A DNA stretch of 64,000 bases from Hippopus hippopus (GCA_946811185.2 OX328101.1:22676122-22740121), one strand, 5' to 3'. Shown: positions 21,835 through 32,624, numbered from the stretch's first letter. The notes: generated from the sequence alone by a model not told the origin. Numbers and translations are program-made.

Positions 21835-22200
21835 GCAAAGAAATTTCTTGCGATCTGATTGGATAATATGCCCGAAATATATATTCCTGTACACTGGCAA
21901 AATCCATTTAAAAGCATTTTTCCTTTCGAGAGCCCCGTATACATTATTAGTTGTAGGGTCAGCTGGCAGGGGACTTGGAAAAAACTTGTTCACGGCTGTG
22001 GCAAATCATGTCGCCCCGAGCCGAAGCCGTGAACAAGTTTCCAAATCCCCTGCCACCTGACCGTACAATAAATTTATTATACTGCAAAGTTTTACCATTT
22101 CAATGTGTATTCAGCGAAATTCCCCCGTTTTACGTACTCACCAATTGGGTATGCTGACGACACAGGATTTCCCTTCTGAGTGCCCCAATTCAATAAAAAC

Positions 22201-22224
22201 TGACGTCACTAAGAACTGACGTCA
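22201..22224 (+). promoter_or_regulatory. Two CRE palindromes TGACGTCA upstream of the module start codon
   Basis: TGACGTCA at 22201-22208 and 22217-22224, about 85-110 bases before the ATG. One copy is kept at 37886-37893 in the third module, and TTACGTCA occurs near 23265 in arm R. These match CREB/ATF-type binding sites. Function is inferred. Confidence 0.45.
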
Positions 22225-22308
22225 CTGAAACCTTGGTAAAATGTGCAGTTTGGTGGATGAAGTTGATGATGTCACTGCGATAAACGTTCGTCATATTTTT
22301 ATTTAAAC

Positions 22309-22329
22309 ATGGATTTAAACAACTTCAAG
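22309..22329 (+). CDS. Seven-codon first exon in arm L
   Basis: ATG GAT TTA AAC AAC TTC AAG (MDLNNFK) ends at donor GTAAGT (22330-22335). The same exon recurs in arm R and at 37965, with the frame and donor kept. The conserved region around it looks like promoter plus start exon of a gene carried by the element. No second exon is identified. Confidence 0.45.
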
Positions 22330-23159
22330 GTAAGTAACCATGCATTTTAATGATTTATTTTCATAATGTAAAAGATCGTAAGTTACCACAAACGACAACT
22401 TGGTTATCCTTTTAACATTACAATGAATGAGTTTCGACACTTCACAATTTGCTTACTGGACGAAGGGATGGCTCGTTTTAACCCTGTGTATTTGTTTAGA
22501 ATGACAACAAACGATAATATATGTACCTACATTCATTTAAAAAATAATCCATTTTTTCCGCGTTAATGACAACCACAAGGAAAACAAGAAATAATATGGT
22601 GCAGGCTACTCGGTATGTTTGTCTTGTGGGCGGCTCGGATCGGCCGACTCTGCCATTTTGGATGGTGTGTTGAAAGTTTAGTCATGTATACGGGGCCTTC
22701 AAAAGGGAAACTGCTTTTACGTGGATTTTGCCGGTGTACATGACTCTATGTACTGGGGATATTATCCAATCAGATGGAGAGAAATTTCTTTGCAGTATAA
22801 TAAAACGTCAGTTTCAACACAACATCTAAAATGGCGGCATCGATCGATGCGAGCCGCCCACAAGACGAACATACTGAGTAGCTTACACCATATTATTACT
22901 AGTTTCCATTGATGGTTGTCATTAAAGTGGAAAGAATGGATTATTTTTGAAATTAAACGAATATACATGTAGTTGAATGTATTATCGTTTGTTGTCATTC
23001 TAAAACAAATGTACACACGGAGTTAAAACGAGCCATCCTTTCGACATTTAAAAGCAAATTGTGAAGTGTCAAAACTCATACATTGTAACGTCAAGAGGAT
23101 AAACTAATGGTTGTTTACTTAAATTGCCAAAAAAATCATTAAATTCCATAGTTACTTAC

Positions 23160-23180
23160 CCTGAAGTTGTTTAAACCCAT
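23160..23180 (-). CDS. Seven-codon first exon in arm R (mirror copy)
   Basis: Reads MGLNNFR followed by donor GTAAGT (GT at 23159-23158), in the opposite direction to the arm L copy. Two replacements relative to arm L, but length and donor are kept. Confidence 0.4.
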
Positions 23181-23599
23181 GTTTAAATAAAAATACATGG
23201 AATGTCTATCGCAATGACATCATCAACTTCATGCACCAAACTACACGTTTTACAAAGGGTTCAGTTACGTCAGTTTTCATTGAATTAAGTTACTCAGAAG
23301 GGAAATTCTATGTCGTCAGCCTACTGAATTCGTGAGACCATAAAACAGGGAAATTTCGCTGATTACACGTTGTCCCAGAATGGTAAAACTTTGCAGTATA
23401 ATAAATTCATTGTACGGTTAGGTGGCAGGAGACTTAGAAACTTGAACACGGCTTTCGGCTCGGGGCGACATGACTCACCACTGCCGTGAACAAGTTTCCA
23501 AGTTCCCTACCACCTGACCCTACAACTAATAATGTATTGAACTTAACCAGCTTTACATCGTTAGCTTTTGTCGCAAATTTTACATCTCCCATTTTGATA

Positions 23600-23818
23600 G
23601 TAGTCATACAAATCCGACTTTTAATGACCCTGATGAAAAAGACCTTTGAATACATTGTGGGAAAAGGAGAAAACCTTTGTTATTGGCATTTTCTCCTTTT
23701 CACACAATGATTTCTATCTTACCAAGGACATATTTCGTACTATGAGCTACCTTTATTTAGTCGTCTGCAAATGCTTCAATTTGGAAGTCTAAATCTTTTT
23801 TGGTTTGGTAAGGAGTAA
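23600..23818. mobile_element. Family-A MITE
   Basis: GACTTTTAATGACCCTGATG start, core GGGAAAAGGAGAAAACCTTTG, TAGTCGTCTGCAAATGCTTC, end TTTGGTAAGGAGTAAA. Confidence 0.72.
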
Positions 23819-24180
23819 AGAAATCCAAATGTTTTGTTGAGATTTAAATCGAAAAGTTATCGAACAAGGCATGCATGCGAGAGGAATGTCCTTCAAACGA
23901 TAACTCTTCCTTTTTCTGACTCGACCTTTACTTGGCACTTTTAATAAGCTTCGTTGTCCGCTAATGGCCTCTACCTGATCCATCCGATACCGTATATCAG
24001 ACGAAATGAAATAGCTGTTTTCAACGTTAACCTCCTATAAAGTTTAATTAATGAAAAACAATACCTACAGGATTTCCTAATCCACCTTACATACCAGACT
24101 CTTCAGTTTAGTTTGGACAAGTTTAAAATTTTGTTGTCTAGTAAAGAATTGAAACAAATACTTTCTAAAGTCGGGTACAT

Positions 24181-24447
24181 TGATTGTTTGTATGGTGTTT
24201 AACACCAGTGCACCTATTCATGCTTTCCTGAAGTTTCTTTTACCAGTCCTCAACACAAAATTCTTTCCAAGCCACTGGCTACTTTCCCACATAACCGTTG
24301 TCGAAACAGAGGTCAGCGGTGAGACAGGAATAAATCCTGTCGCAATGACTATCGTCAATCCTCGGAAAGAAATTGGCCAAGCTGGGATCGAACCAGCGAC
24401 CCCCTGTTCTCAAGTTCTGCACGCTACCGACTGAGTTGCTGGGGCTT
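24181..24447 (-). mobile_element. tRNA-derived SINE, family 1
   Basis: Same sequence from tail to tRNA head as the copy at 48831-49141, including CAATGACTATCGTCAATCC and TCTCAAGTTCTGCACGCTAC. The middle lacks about 35 bp. Confidence 0.88.
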
Positions 24448-24559
24448 GGTTATGGTCAGGTACAATTCACATACAGTAAAACTCCCCTATTAAAACCCTC
24501 GCGTTACTTTTGAAAACTGGTCGTATCGACGGCGTGGTCTGTTTCTCGAGTTTCACCTT

Positions 24560-25480
24560 CTAGCAATGGAACTGGAATGAAGCTCTCCAGGAGTTCGTGA
24601 TTAACGACGTACATCACAAATTTTTCTAACGGGGTCACCGTGCTCGTTTCTGGGAAATTTGCCTTTGAAAAAGGTATATACAGTTCCAAAATTCAGCTTA
24701 TGTTGGATTTAACATGCCTTTCTTTAATAGTCCGTTAAACAAGAAAATTACCTGAAAAATATACAAACGTACATCATTTTATTGAAAATTCATTTAGTTT
24801 TGCACAAAAATATATAAAAGCTTGGTTTTGAGCATGGTAAATGTACAAATATGCATGTTATATATAGACCATTGAGTTAAAAAGGGAGATAATTTGACAG
24901 AAATAATGGTTAATCTTTAATGAATACATACTTTCTAACGAACAGATTTTTCTCAAAATTTCCAAACTTATAGTTTTTTTTATTTCTTAACAAAAGGAAA
25001 AAAAAAAAAAAAAAAAGGCACCTATCCGTGCTTATTTCGTCAGAAAACAAAGATGAAGGTCACTGTGGAAGTTAAATTTTTCAAGGAAACAGCTCAGCAG
25101 ACGTAGTGGGAAAAGGAGAAATTGCTCATTAGGAGCGATTTCTCCTTCTCCGACAACAATTTTCAAAGTGGAAACAGCTGTACTTTTATACCTTCAAATT
25201 TACTGCCTTTGTTTGCTTGTTTGGTGTGTAACGCCTTGTCAACAGTATTTCAATTATTTCACGGTGACAGTTCACAGATTCATATTTTTGTCTTTACTAA
25301 TACTCCCCGAAGAAAGTGTTACTTGTTTCAGTGCACCAATAGTGTTACCATATGTGCAGAAAATACATATGTGCACTTTTGATTCTCTATCCATGACAAA
25401 AACACATGCGCAGTAGGATGCGCGCGAACATTATGTATATACGTCGTTAATTAAAACTAGAATAATTTTATTAAAAAGAT
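24560..25480 (-). mobile_element. TIR-type element, inverse-orientation relative of 60127-61255
   Basis: Read in reverse it matches 60170-61050 over most of its length: ATTAACGACGTACATCAC, TGGTTTTGAGCATGGTAAATG, CACCTATCCGTGCTTATTTCGTC, TTCACAGATTC-side SINE tail and GGATGCGCGCGAACAT. It includes a hairpin GGAGAAATTGCTC / GAGCGATTTCTCC and a poly-A run at 24998-25016. Confidence 0.8.
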
Positions 25481-25726
25481 AAACGACGTAAGGGATACTG
25501 AAATATGAATATTGAAACTCTTTTGTGGCTCCATATCAAGTAAGATAATGAAAAGTAATCTCGCGAGCGCTTGCCTCTTTTTTTTCTCAACGTTTTTGAT
25601 TTTGTACAAAAGCAGTATTGGGTCACTGGGTGTCGCTTAGGAGAAAATTAAATTTCCAAATACATGTAGAACAAGAAAATGATTCTTCTCTATTACACTA
25701 ATTTGCTATGGTATGAATTAAGGCCT

Positions 25727-27600
25727 CTTACGAACAGAAAAGTTCGCAACAAATGCATAGCTGAAATACAATCCGCACCACTAGGGATTCGAACCATTGC
25801 GGACGAGATCCTCGTTTTTTCGAGATTTAAAACACCATAACCACTGAGGTACAGATAATTCTCCCTAAAACAGTTTAAGGTACTGATTTTATACGGGATA
25901 AAGTTATGCAGGAAGGAAGGAGTGATCTCCTGTAAAATACCCCCTCTTAAATGCCATCATTTTGATGACAGAAATCCATATTAGGCAGTAGTTCCTTTCT
26001 TTTAGACAACAAATGGCTCAATGGCCAATCAGGACGAGCCCCCATCTTACGAACATGAAGGTTCGCAACAAATGCATAGCTGAAATACAAACCGCACCTG
26101 GCGGGATTTGAACCCGTGCGGACGAGATCCTCGTTTTTTCGAGGTTTAAAAGACGAACACCATAACCACTGCGCTACAGAGAATTCTCTCTAACGCAATT
26201 GTTAGTATGGTGTCATGTTTCTGCCGCGAGATACGAGATAGCTATTGCGATAATTTAAGAGAACTATCGTGATAAAACAAAATTTCCTGGAAATATTATC
26301 TAGAAAATAAAAATTTTCACGATAAAAATATCGCGAAAATTCTACCTGTTATCATGATTTTTTTTTGCGTTCGTGCCCATAACTGACATTCACGGTATCT
26401 ATAATTAGATACGGTTTCGGAACATCTTCGTCTACAACCTTATGAATTCTTCCTTTTCGCTGAATGGCTCAAAAGTTGTTCATAGGAGGCATTTCGACTC
26501 ATCTTTGTGGTTTTATAGACTTCTGTTCATATGGAGTCTTATCAAAAGTTACCAATTAAGCTACAGTTGTTAATAATTCGATTTTTTACTTCCTGCAATC
26601 TTGTGAAGTCAAAAACTAGCGAGTTCATCCAAATGATAAATTTTTTATTTATAGATATCGAGAAACAGATAGAACTATCACGATAATTTTATCTCGCATG
26701 TCAGCTTCGTGCACGGTTGAGAAATTTAGCGTTATTTTAAAATGTTAAGTTTATCGTGATATCTTTTTCAGGAAACTTTTCACTATCTCGATAAAATTTC
26801 CAGGAAACTTTAATTTATCGCGATAGTTTTCTAAAATTATCATGATAGGTATCTCGTATCTCGTGGCAGAAATATGCCACCATATGTTAGGTATTGATTT
26901 TATATGGGATAAAGCTATGCAGTAAGGAAGGAGTGATCTCCCATAACACACTCCCTCTTAAATGTCATCATTTTGATGATAGAAAGCTATATTAGGCAGT
27001 AGATCTATATTTCTTTAGACAACAAATAGCTCAGTGGCCAATCCCGGACGAGCCCCCATCTTATGAACATGAAAGTTCGCAACAGATGCATAGCTGAAAT
27101 ACAATCCGCATCTGGCGGGATTCGAACCCGTGCGGACGAGATCCTCGTTTTTTTAAAAGACCAACACCATATACACTTAGCTTAAGAGAATTCTCTCTAA
27201 CGCAGTTGTAAGGTATTGATTTTATACGGGATAAAGCTTTGCAGTAAGGAAGGAGTGATCTCTCATAACACACCTACTCTTAAATGTCGTCATTTTGATG
27301 ACAGAAAGCTATATTAGGCAGTAGTTCTATATTCTTTCAGACAACAAATGGCTCAATAGCCAATCCAGGACGAGTTCCTTCTTACGAACATGAAAGTTCG
27401 CAACAATGCGTAGCTGAAATACAATCTGCACCGGGCGGGATTCGAACCCGTGCGGAAAAGATCCTCGATCATTGAGCTTTAAAAGACCAACACCTTAACC
27501 ACTGAGCTGAAGAGATTTCTCCCTAACGAATTGTTAGGTATTGATTTTATACGAAAAGAAGCTATGCAGTAAGGAAAGAGTGATCTCCCGCAACAAGGCC
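25727..27600 (-). repeat. Tandem array of about 315-bp units, each with a tRNA-like promoter block (four units)
   Basis: Units start near 25727, 26036, 27045 and 27363. Each holds, on the minus strand, an A-box-like (GTAGCGCAGTGG in the second unit) and B-box (GGGTTCGAATCCC) pair around a small hairpin (CCTCG..CGAGG), then TGATTTTATACGGGATAAAG, a CTTCCTTAC region and GTCATCATTTTGATGACAG. The second unit is interrupted by a 680-bp MITE (26206-26885). Internal RNA polymerase III promoters are intact by eye in at least two units. Whether this is a tandem SINE-like satellite or transcribed units is unknown. Confidence 0.82.
26206..26885. mobile_element. 680-bp TIR element (MITE) with exact 5-bp target duplication
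   Basis: Inverted ends share TTTCTGCC(G/A)CGAGATACGAGATA and a further CTATCG.GATAAA block, about 75 bp. GTTAG is duplicated at 26201-26205 and 26886-26890. Removing the element restores AATTGTTAGGTATTG, exactly as in the sibling unit near 27535. The interior is dominated by TATCGCGATA-type palindromes. Confidence 0.9.
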
Positions 27601-27969
27601 CCTGGGTATCGATTAGCGGTAGTAACGTTTGTAAATAGTGGTTTCATAGTGTGGGGGCAAATATGGCAGCAGGGACCCGCCGAATAAACATGTGCACTTT
27701 TTTAACCAATCGCAAATTACCCTTTATTTCTTCTTTATTAATACCAAGTAGTAGGTAACAAACCAGCGCATTCAGCTACGCCGAAAAAAGAGAAGAAGGA
27801 AAAAAAATCATACTAACAGAAATCGTTCGTAAGAGTGGGATGCTGGGATATTTTGGTGCTCGTGAGGTCAGGTTTTACTGATTATCCCAATATATGATCG
27901 CTTAATACGGGTTGCTTGCGTGATAGAGGTGGCCCATACTATCAGTTTCGCTTAATTGTAATTTCAAGG

Positions 27970-28745
27970 TTGCTTCTGTCAAGAATGTCTCAGCAAAGTG
28001 GAAAGTATAGATCAAAGATTGGACTGCATTTTTTTTTTGTGGTCCAATCTTATTCTTTACGGGCGACAAAGTCAAACATGTTTGTGAAAGTTGCTTCAGG
28101 TTTAAACCTGTATTGAGTGATCCTGGGTTTTTATAATTCATAAAATTGTAGGAAAAGGAGAAAATGCTGGCAACAGCATTTTCTCCTTTTTCCTACAATG
28201 TTTTCTACCGATTCATAGACAAATCAACTAGTTTCACCCACAGTTAATTTGTCGTCTGTTAGTGACTTTTAATTCGGACGAGTCGACTTGTAAAAGCTGC
28301 TCTGGCCAATAAAAACAACTATACTGTAGTTATGAAAGGCGGTTAACCTTGTGAAAGGGTTAACCTTTTATCATAGACACAGACATACTTTAAGTATACA
28401 TATACGTTATCATTACCAAAAAGATCCAGTATATTTACGATCCAGAAAAGAAAGCCTTTTTAAACCATTGTTAGAAAAGGAGAAAATGCTCGTAACAGCA
28501 TTTTCTTTTTCCACAATGTCTTGTACCCTTTCGAAGACAAATCCAAGAATTTAAGACATATTTAATGTGTCGCCTGCAATTTTACTTTTTGAAAAGGAAA
28601 GCTTTTTAGAAAATATGGTTGTAAAAGGTGAAAATGCTGGTAATCTTTCAAAGACTAATCCAATAATTTCACCTACAGTTAATTTGTCGTCTGCAAGCAC
28701 TTTTGATTTAGACGAGTCTAAAATTTTGTCGTCTGGCAAAAGAGT
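27970..28745. mobile_element. Family-B remnant followed by three family-A MITEs
   Basis: B core near 28005-28060. A cores at 28150-28198 (GTAGGAAAAGGAGAAAATGC), 28473-28515 and 28625-28645, each with TTTGTCGTCTGC-type arms. Confidence 0.72.
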
Positions 28746-28971
28746 TGAATATTACCACCTAATGAAATGTTAAAAATCAATGACATATTCAAAGACCTGA
28801 ACCATTAAGGCAACAATGACACGGAAAAACGCTTAATTTTCAGGTTAAATAAGGAAAGCAAATGACACAGAAAAAATCGTAACAAAAGGACCACATAACA
28901 TCGTATTCTACTTGGTATCTTTTCATTAATTCGAACGAAATATTGGATAACGTTAGGAGAGAGGTTTTAAC

Positions 28972-29523
28972 CCTTTACCAATAATTCCGTGACTTAAAGG
29001 TCTTCAGGAAGAATACTTTTAAAAATATTGAAGGAAAAGCAGCAAATGCTGATGACCAGTATTTTTTTCTATTTCCAACAATATATTTTATCCTTCTAAA
29101 GACAGTTCCACCATTTTAGACACATTTAGCTTGTCGTCTGCAACCAAACAATGCCGTTCCACGATCCTATGGAAGAATACTTTTAAAAATTCTAGGAAAA
29201 AGAGAAAATGCCTGTAAGAAGAACTTTCTTAATCTCCTGCAATATTTTCTACCCTTCCAAAGATAAATTCCATCATTTAAGATACAATTTGTTTGTCGTC
29301 TGCAACTGAATAATGGTACACTTTTCAGATCCAAAGGAAGAAGACGTTCGATAAGATTGTGGATAAAGGAGAAAGCGCTGATTACTATCATTTCTCTCTT
29401 TTTACCACAAAATATTTGCCCTATCAAATGAAAATTATATCACTCGAGACGGATTTAATTTGTCGTCTGCAACGCTTTCAGTCTGGACAAGTGTAAACTT
29501 TTGTGGTGCCGAGAAAGCGTTAA
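28972..29523. mobile_element. Three decayed family-A MITEs
   Basis: AACCCTTTACCAATAATTCCG at 28969; arms with TTTAGCTTGTCGTCTGCAAC, ATTTGTTTGTCGTCTGCAAC and ATTTGTCGTCTGCAACGC mark the three copies. The last ends at 29523, exactly where the GPCR-flank homology starts. Confidence 0.65.
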
Positions 29524-30645
29524 AAGTCCCAAATTATCTCGTTTAATGTAATAAGATTATATTTAAATATCTCTATCTGATTATTTTTTCTCAAAGTGCA
29601 AGAATAATTAGCGCAAATCAAAGAACTGAAAGCACAGATTTTTTTTTAAGATGTGAGCTTCTTTGAAAAAAAAAATCTGTGAGAAACTTCAGGGATATTT
29701 TTCAGATCAAACATTTTCTTGATCATAGTTGCCTTGATTGCATCATGGACGCAATAAAAAGTGCAGTTTCAAATTTAGATCTACCAGTAGTATTTACATC
29801 TATTCGCTATATTCATGACTCAAACAAGAGTACTAATAACCCAAGGTCATATCAGGAACTCAGCTAGGAAGTCAGCTATAATAAGGCTCATGTCTTTATT
29901 TTAAAATTCAAGAATGATCTAACATAAACTCATAATTATGCATATTTTCATGGTCTCGAAATATTTGTAACAGTAAACAGAAACTTCTAGTGTAAATCAA
30001 AGTACTGAAGATACTAAAATTCTTGCATCTAAAGGACAGACAGTAAGTTTTAAATACAAAAGACATCTTGATCTTACTTACTTGGAAAACGTTGCATACA
30101 TTAGCTGAAGTGCCTGCCTTCTCTTGATTATATACATATTTCAGATTAGTTTTATCAGTCAATGAAATCAAAGTAAAAAAAATCAACTTGCCCTGACGAA
30201 GTACTAAAGGTATAACCTACAGCCATATCTACTTTTTTCTGCCTAAATGCATGTAAGAAAGCACTCATTGCTCTGAATTCAGATATGTATCATCTTCAAT
30301 TAATCTAATGACAAACTCCACTTTTTACACATATCAGTCCAGTAGTCCAGTGATTTTCAAGCTGTGCATGTACCAAGAAGAGTTGAATTCCTCCCATGGA
30401 TTTGATATTTCGGATGCACTGTTGGTCAGTATTCAGTTGTAGACGACCATAATGACATAGCGAATGAGAGCTCACATTGCCCTTATTAAAATCATCATCA
30501 TCATTACCATAATGTTCGTGCATGCCAGCCACATTTGTGGCTATTTGGTTGTGTTATTGAAACTGTGGTAGTCGTTTTCTGTTGTTACATGTACCTATAT
30601 AGAATTATGTCAGGTTAACTGCTTGGCATCATGAAGCAAGGAAGT
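29524..30645 (-). repeat. GPCR downstream region shared with the 3.6-kb transposon
   Basis: Collinear with 44012-45295: AAGTCCCAAATTATCTCGTTTAATGTAATAAG, CAAAGAACTGAAAGCAC, TTGCCTTGATTGCA, GAATTATGTCAGGTTAACTGC and others in turn. It begins right after a MITE end and fades about 110 bp below the GPCR stop codon. On the minus strand an AATAAA lies at 29901-29896, so the segment may include the GPCR 3' UTR. Confidence 0.75.
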
Positions 30646-30755
30646 AAGTGTTGTCATCTGGTAAAAAACCTAATCCATAAAGTTTTGCATCGAGGCACAT
30701 TGTACTATTCAAAGTAAAGTATTTGTCAGTTAGAATTACATCCACTGAATTCTTT

Positions 30756-32102
30756 TTATCTGTCTCTGTTTTGACGCTGGCATTTTTTCTTTGCGATACG
30801 GATAAATTCCTTTCGGAATGTCCCATTCATTATGGTATAGAGGATTGGATTAATGGCATTGTTGATATAGAAAACGTGGTTCATCATATTGTCAATGACT
30901 TCGCCGATATACGAGTCCATTCGGCATTTACTTGGACTTACCGTGTAACAGACTCTGAGAACGAAAAATGGCATCCAAGATAGGAAGAACACGAACGTTA
31001 CGAAAAACAGCAGTTTTGCTGCTTTGAGAGTGTTTCTGAAGCGATTTCCGTTGGTGTTCTGCTGTGTAATGTCAATTCGTGATGAGTCGAATGTCCGTGT
31101 TGCATTTCGTTTTTGAGCAGTTGCTAAACCAGTTTTCTGTGAGACAGACGTAACATTACCTTTGTCCTGAACGTTGGAATTGTCTACCCGCGCCCTAGCC
31201 TGGATCTTTGGTACGCTTGATAGTCTTATTTGGTTTACTATAGCTGTAACTGCAGGTGGAAGTTGTGTTGAAGAAGTCGAAGATATAACAGAGCTTGACA
31301 TTGTCTGGTTTTTCCCAGAGCTACTGGATGTTGTTGTGTTCGATTTCGCTGGCTCGATACCGGCAAAAATGTGAGCATTTGACAAAGGAAAAATTGCCCG
31401 TCGGCTTCTATAGGCTACAACAGCAACTTTTTTATACAGTATCGACATGACAACGATCTCTGATATGAAGCCGGTCATCATTAAAGCGTTAAAGGCTGTG
31501 TAAAATACCGATCCTTGATACTGTTGCTGAAAATCACATCTATATCCAACAAAAATGCAATCCTCAAAATCATACGTGTTTGGGTTTGGTCCATAGAATT
31601 CGAACAACGGAATGCTTACAGCTGCAGAGAGAACGGTGATTGACACGATTCCTTTACAGACATGGCGATCGAATTTAAGAAATTTGACTGGTTTACAAAT
31701 CGCCAGGTAACGATCGATGGCAACAAGCAACAGCGTTAACCCGGACATAACCATATTGAAATGAATAAGGAACTCAAATATTTTACAAGCAACGGTCCAA
31801 GTTTGGTCGTAGTAATTGTACAACTTATAAACAATATACGGATGAATGACGACACATGCAAACAGGTCTATACCAGCCAGAAACATGATGAAGATGTTTG
31901 CAGTAGATCTCTGTGAGCGTGACAAATACATCACCAGAACTACCATGTTACCAGGGATACCAATCACCATGAAAAAGAACATCATTACGACGACTGGTGT
32001 CATGTGGTCAGAATATACCTTATTCTCCTCGTCGGCCAATCTTTCCCAACAACTGTGGTTGAAATCCGCGGTGCATATTGCTTTCATTGTAAAATTTTCC
32101 AT
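30756..32102 (-). CDS. Class A (rhodopsin-like) G protein-coupled receptor, probable peptide receptor, ligand unknown
   Basis: Single uninterrupted coding exon of 448 residues, a plasma-membrane receptor expected to signal through heterotrimeric G proteins. Visible in order: short extracellular N-terminus with N-glycosylation sites (N3, N15); TM1 with GN at 51-52 (N1.50); TM2 with LAGID and D79 (D2.50); W102 and C106 before TM3, where the ECL1 Trp and the disulfide Cys are expected; DRY at 130-132 ending TM3; cysteines C182 and C189 in ECL2; a long Ser/Thr-rich third intracellular loop of about 135 residues; TM6 with SWMP at 375-378; TM7 NPILY at 418-422; then an FRKEF helix-8 start and basic tail. 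Oddities: the usual TM4 Trp and TM5 Pro are missing, and TM6 has S instead of C before WxP. I chose the ATG at 32102-32100 because a strong 3' splice site ends at 32104, one base before it; the GTG at 32114 lies in the intron. The overall look is of a neuropeptide-type receptor, but the subfamily is inference. Confidence 0.93.
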   Translation of the reverse strand: MENFTMKAICTADFNHSCWERLADEENKVYSDHMTPVVVMMFFFMVIGIPGNMVVLVMYLSRSQRSTANIFIMFLAGIDLFACVVIHPYIVYKLYNYYDQTWTVACKIFEFLIHFNMVMSGLTLLLVAIDRYLAICKPVKFLKFDRHVCKGIVSITVLSAAVSIPLFEFYGPNPNTYDFEDCIFVGYRCDFQQQYQGSVFYTAFNALMMTGFISEIVVMSILYKKVAVVAYRSRRAIFPLSNAHIFAGIEPAKSNTTTSSSSGKNQTMSSSVISSTSSTQLPPAVTAIVNQIRLSSVPKIQARARVDNSNVQDKGNVTSVSQKTGLATAQKRNATRTFDSSRIDITQQNTNGNRFRNTLKAAKLLFFVTFVFFLSWMPFFVLRVCYTVSPSKCRMDSYIGEVIDNMMNHVFYINNAINPILYTIMNGTFRKEFIRIAKKKCQRQNRDR

Positions 32103-32103
32103 C

Positions 32104-32135
32104 CTAAAAGACACAAAGACGATTAATTCACAAAC
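32104..32135 (-). promoter_or_regulatory. 3' splice site of a 5'-UTR intron in front of the GPCR start codon
   Basis: Reading the minus strand, a pyrimidine-rich run (CGTCTTTGTGTCTTTTAG) ends with AG at 32105-32104, and the exon begins G-ATG-G. A TTAATC-like branch region lies about 20-25 bases upstream. This places a 5'-UTR exon and the promoter somewhere at higher coordinates. I cannot identify that first exon with confidence. Confidence 0.7.
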
Positions 32136-32624
32136 ATGTAGCAGTAATACTTATTCATGTTTCCAAACCCTACGGGCCGGTTGCATAATACAGGTTTAAA
32201 GATAACCTGGAGTTTAAACTCTAGCTTGTTGCTGTTCTATTTCATAAGCATAGTTTACTAAGACCCGGCCTAAAAGTTAAACCGATAGAGGTTTTCTTTA
32301 TTAAAGTTTAGCTTAACCACAAGTTTAATGTATCCCCGTAACACGTGCAATCTAAATCTTCAAAGAGGCAGGTTTTAGCTACAGTTAAGGTGAAAACCAT
32401 AACTCACTTTACTTTAGAATGACAACATAGCAGGCAACCTTCATTCTGGGTTCAATATGCCAGAATGCGGAATAGCCTGTACAGGGCTACATGTATATCC
32501 ATGGCGATTTGACCTGGGATGATTTATCCGCCGAAAATATTTGGGTATAATTTGGTCAGATGAATACGTCAGCAAATTCTGAAGTTCTTTTTCCCTTTGT
32601 TTTTCTCTTCTTAAAAATAAATCG

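Larger units (their letters stand above)
21835..23542. mobile_element. 1.7-kb nested inverted repeat (foldback-like) carrying two head-to-head promoter/first-exon modules
   Basis: Arm L (about 21938-22683) and arm R (about 22800-23542) are reverse complements, about 730 bp each and roughly 80-85% alike by eye. The spacer 22684-22800 is itself the reverse complement of the flank 21835-21937 (shared GTATACGGGGC, GGATTTTGCCRGTGTACA, ATTATCCAATCAGAT, AAGAAATTTCTTTGCAGT). The plan is therefore X - L - X' - L'. Each outer end carries a shorter hairpin (CTTGTTCACGGCT / AGCCGTGAACAAG). Both arms contain a CRE-like site, an ATG and a GTAAGT donor. Confidence 0.85.

Noticed and set aside
25727..27600. 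Genuine tRNA genes
   Set aside because: A and B boxes are present, but the cloverleaf acceptor stem and a plausible anticodon arm cannot be formed, and the units continue into a conserved non-tRNA body.
30756..32114. GTG at 32114 as GPCR start
   Set aside because: GTG is not a usual eukaryotic start, and a strong 3' splice site lies between it and the ATG at 32102.
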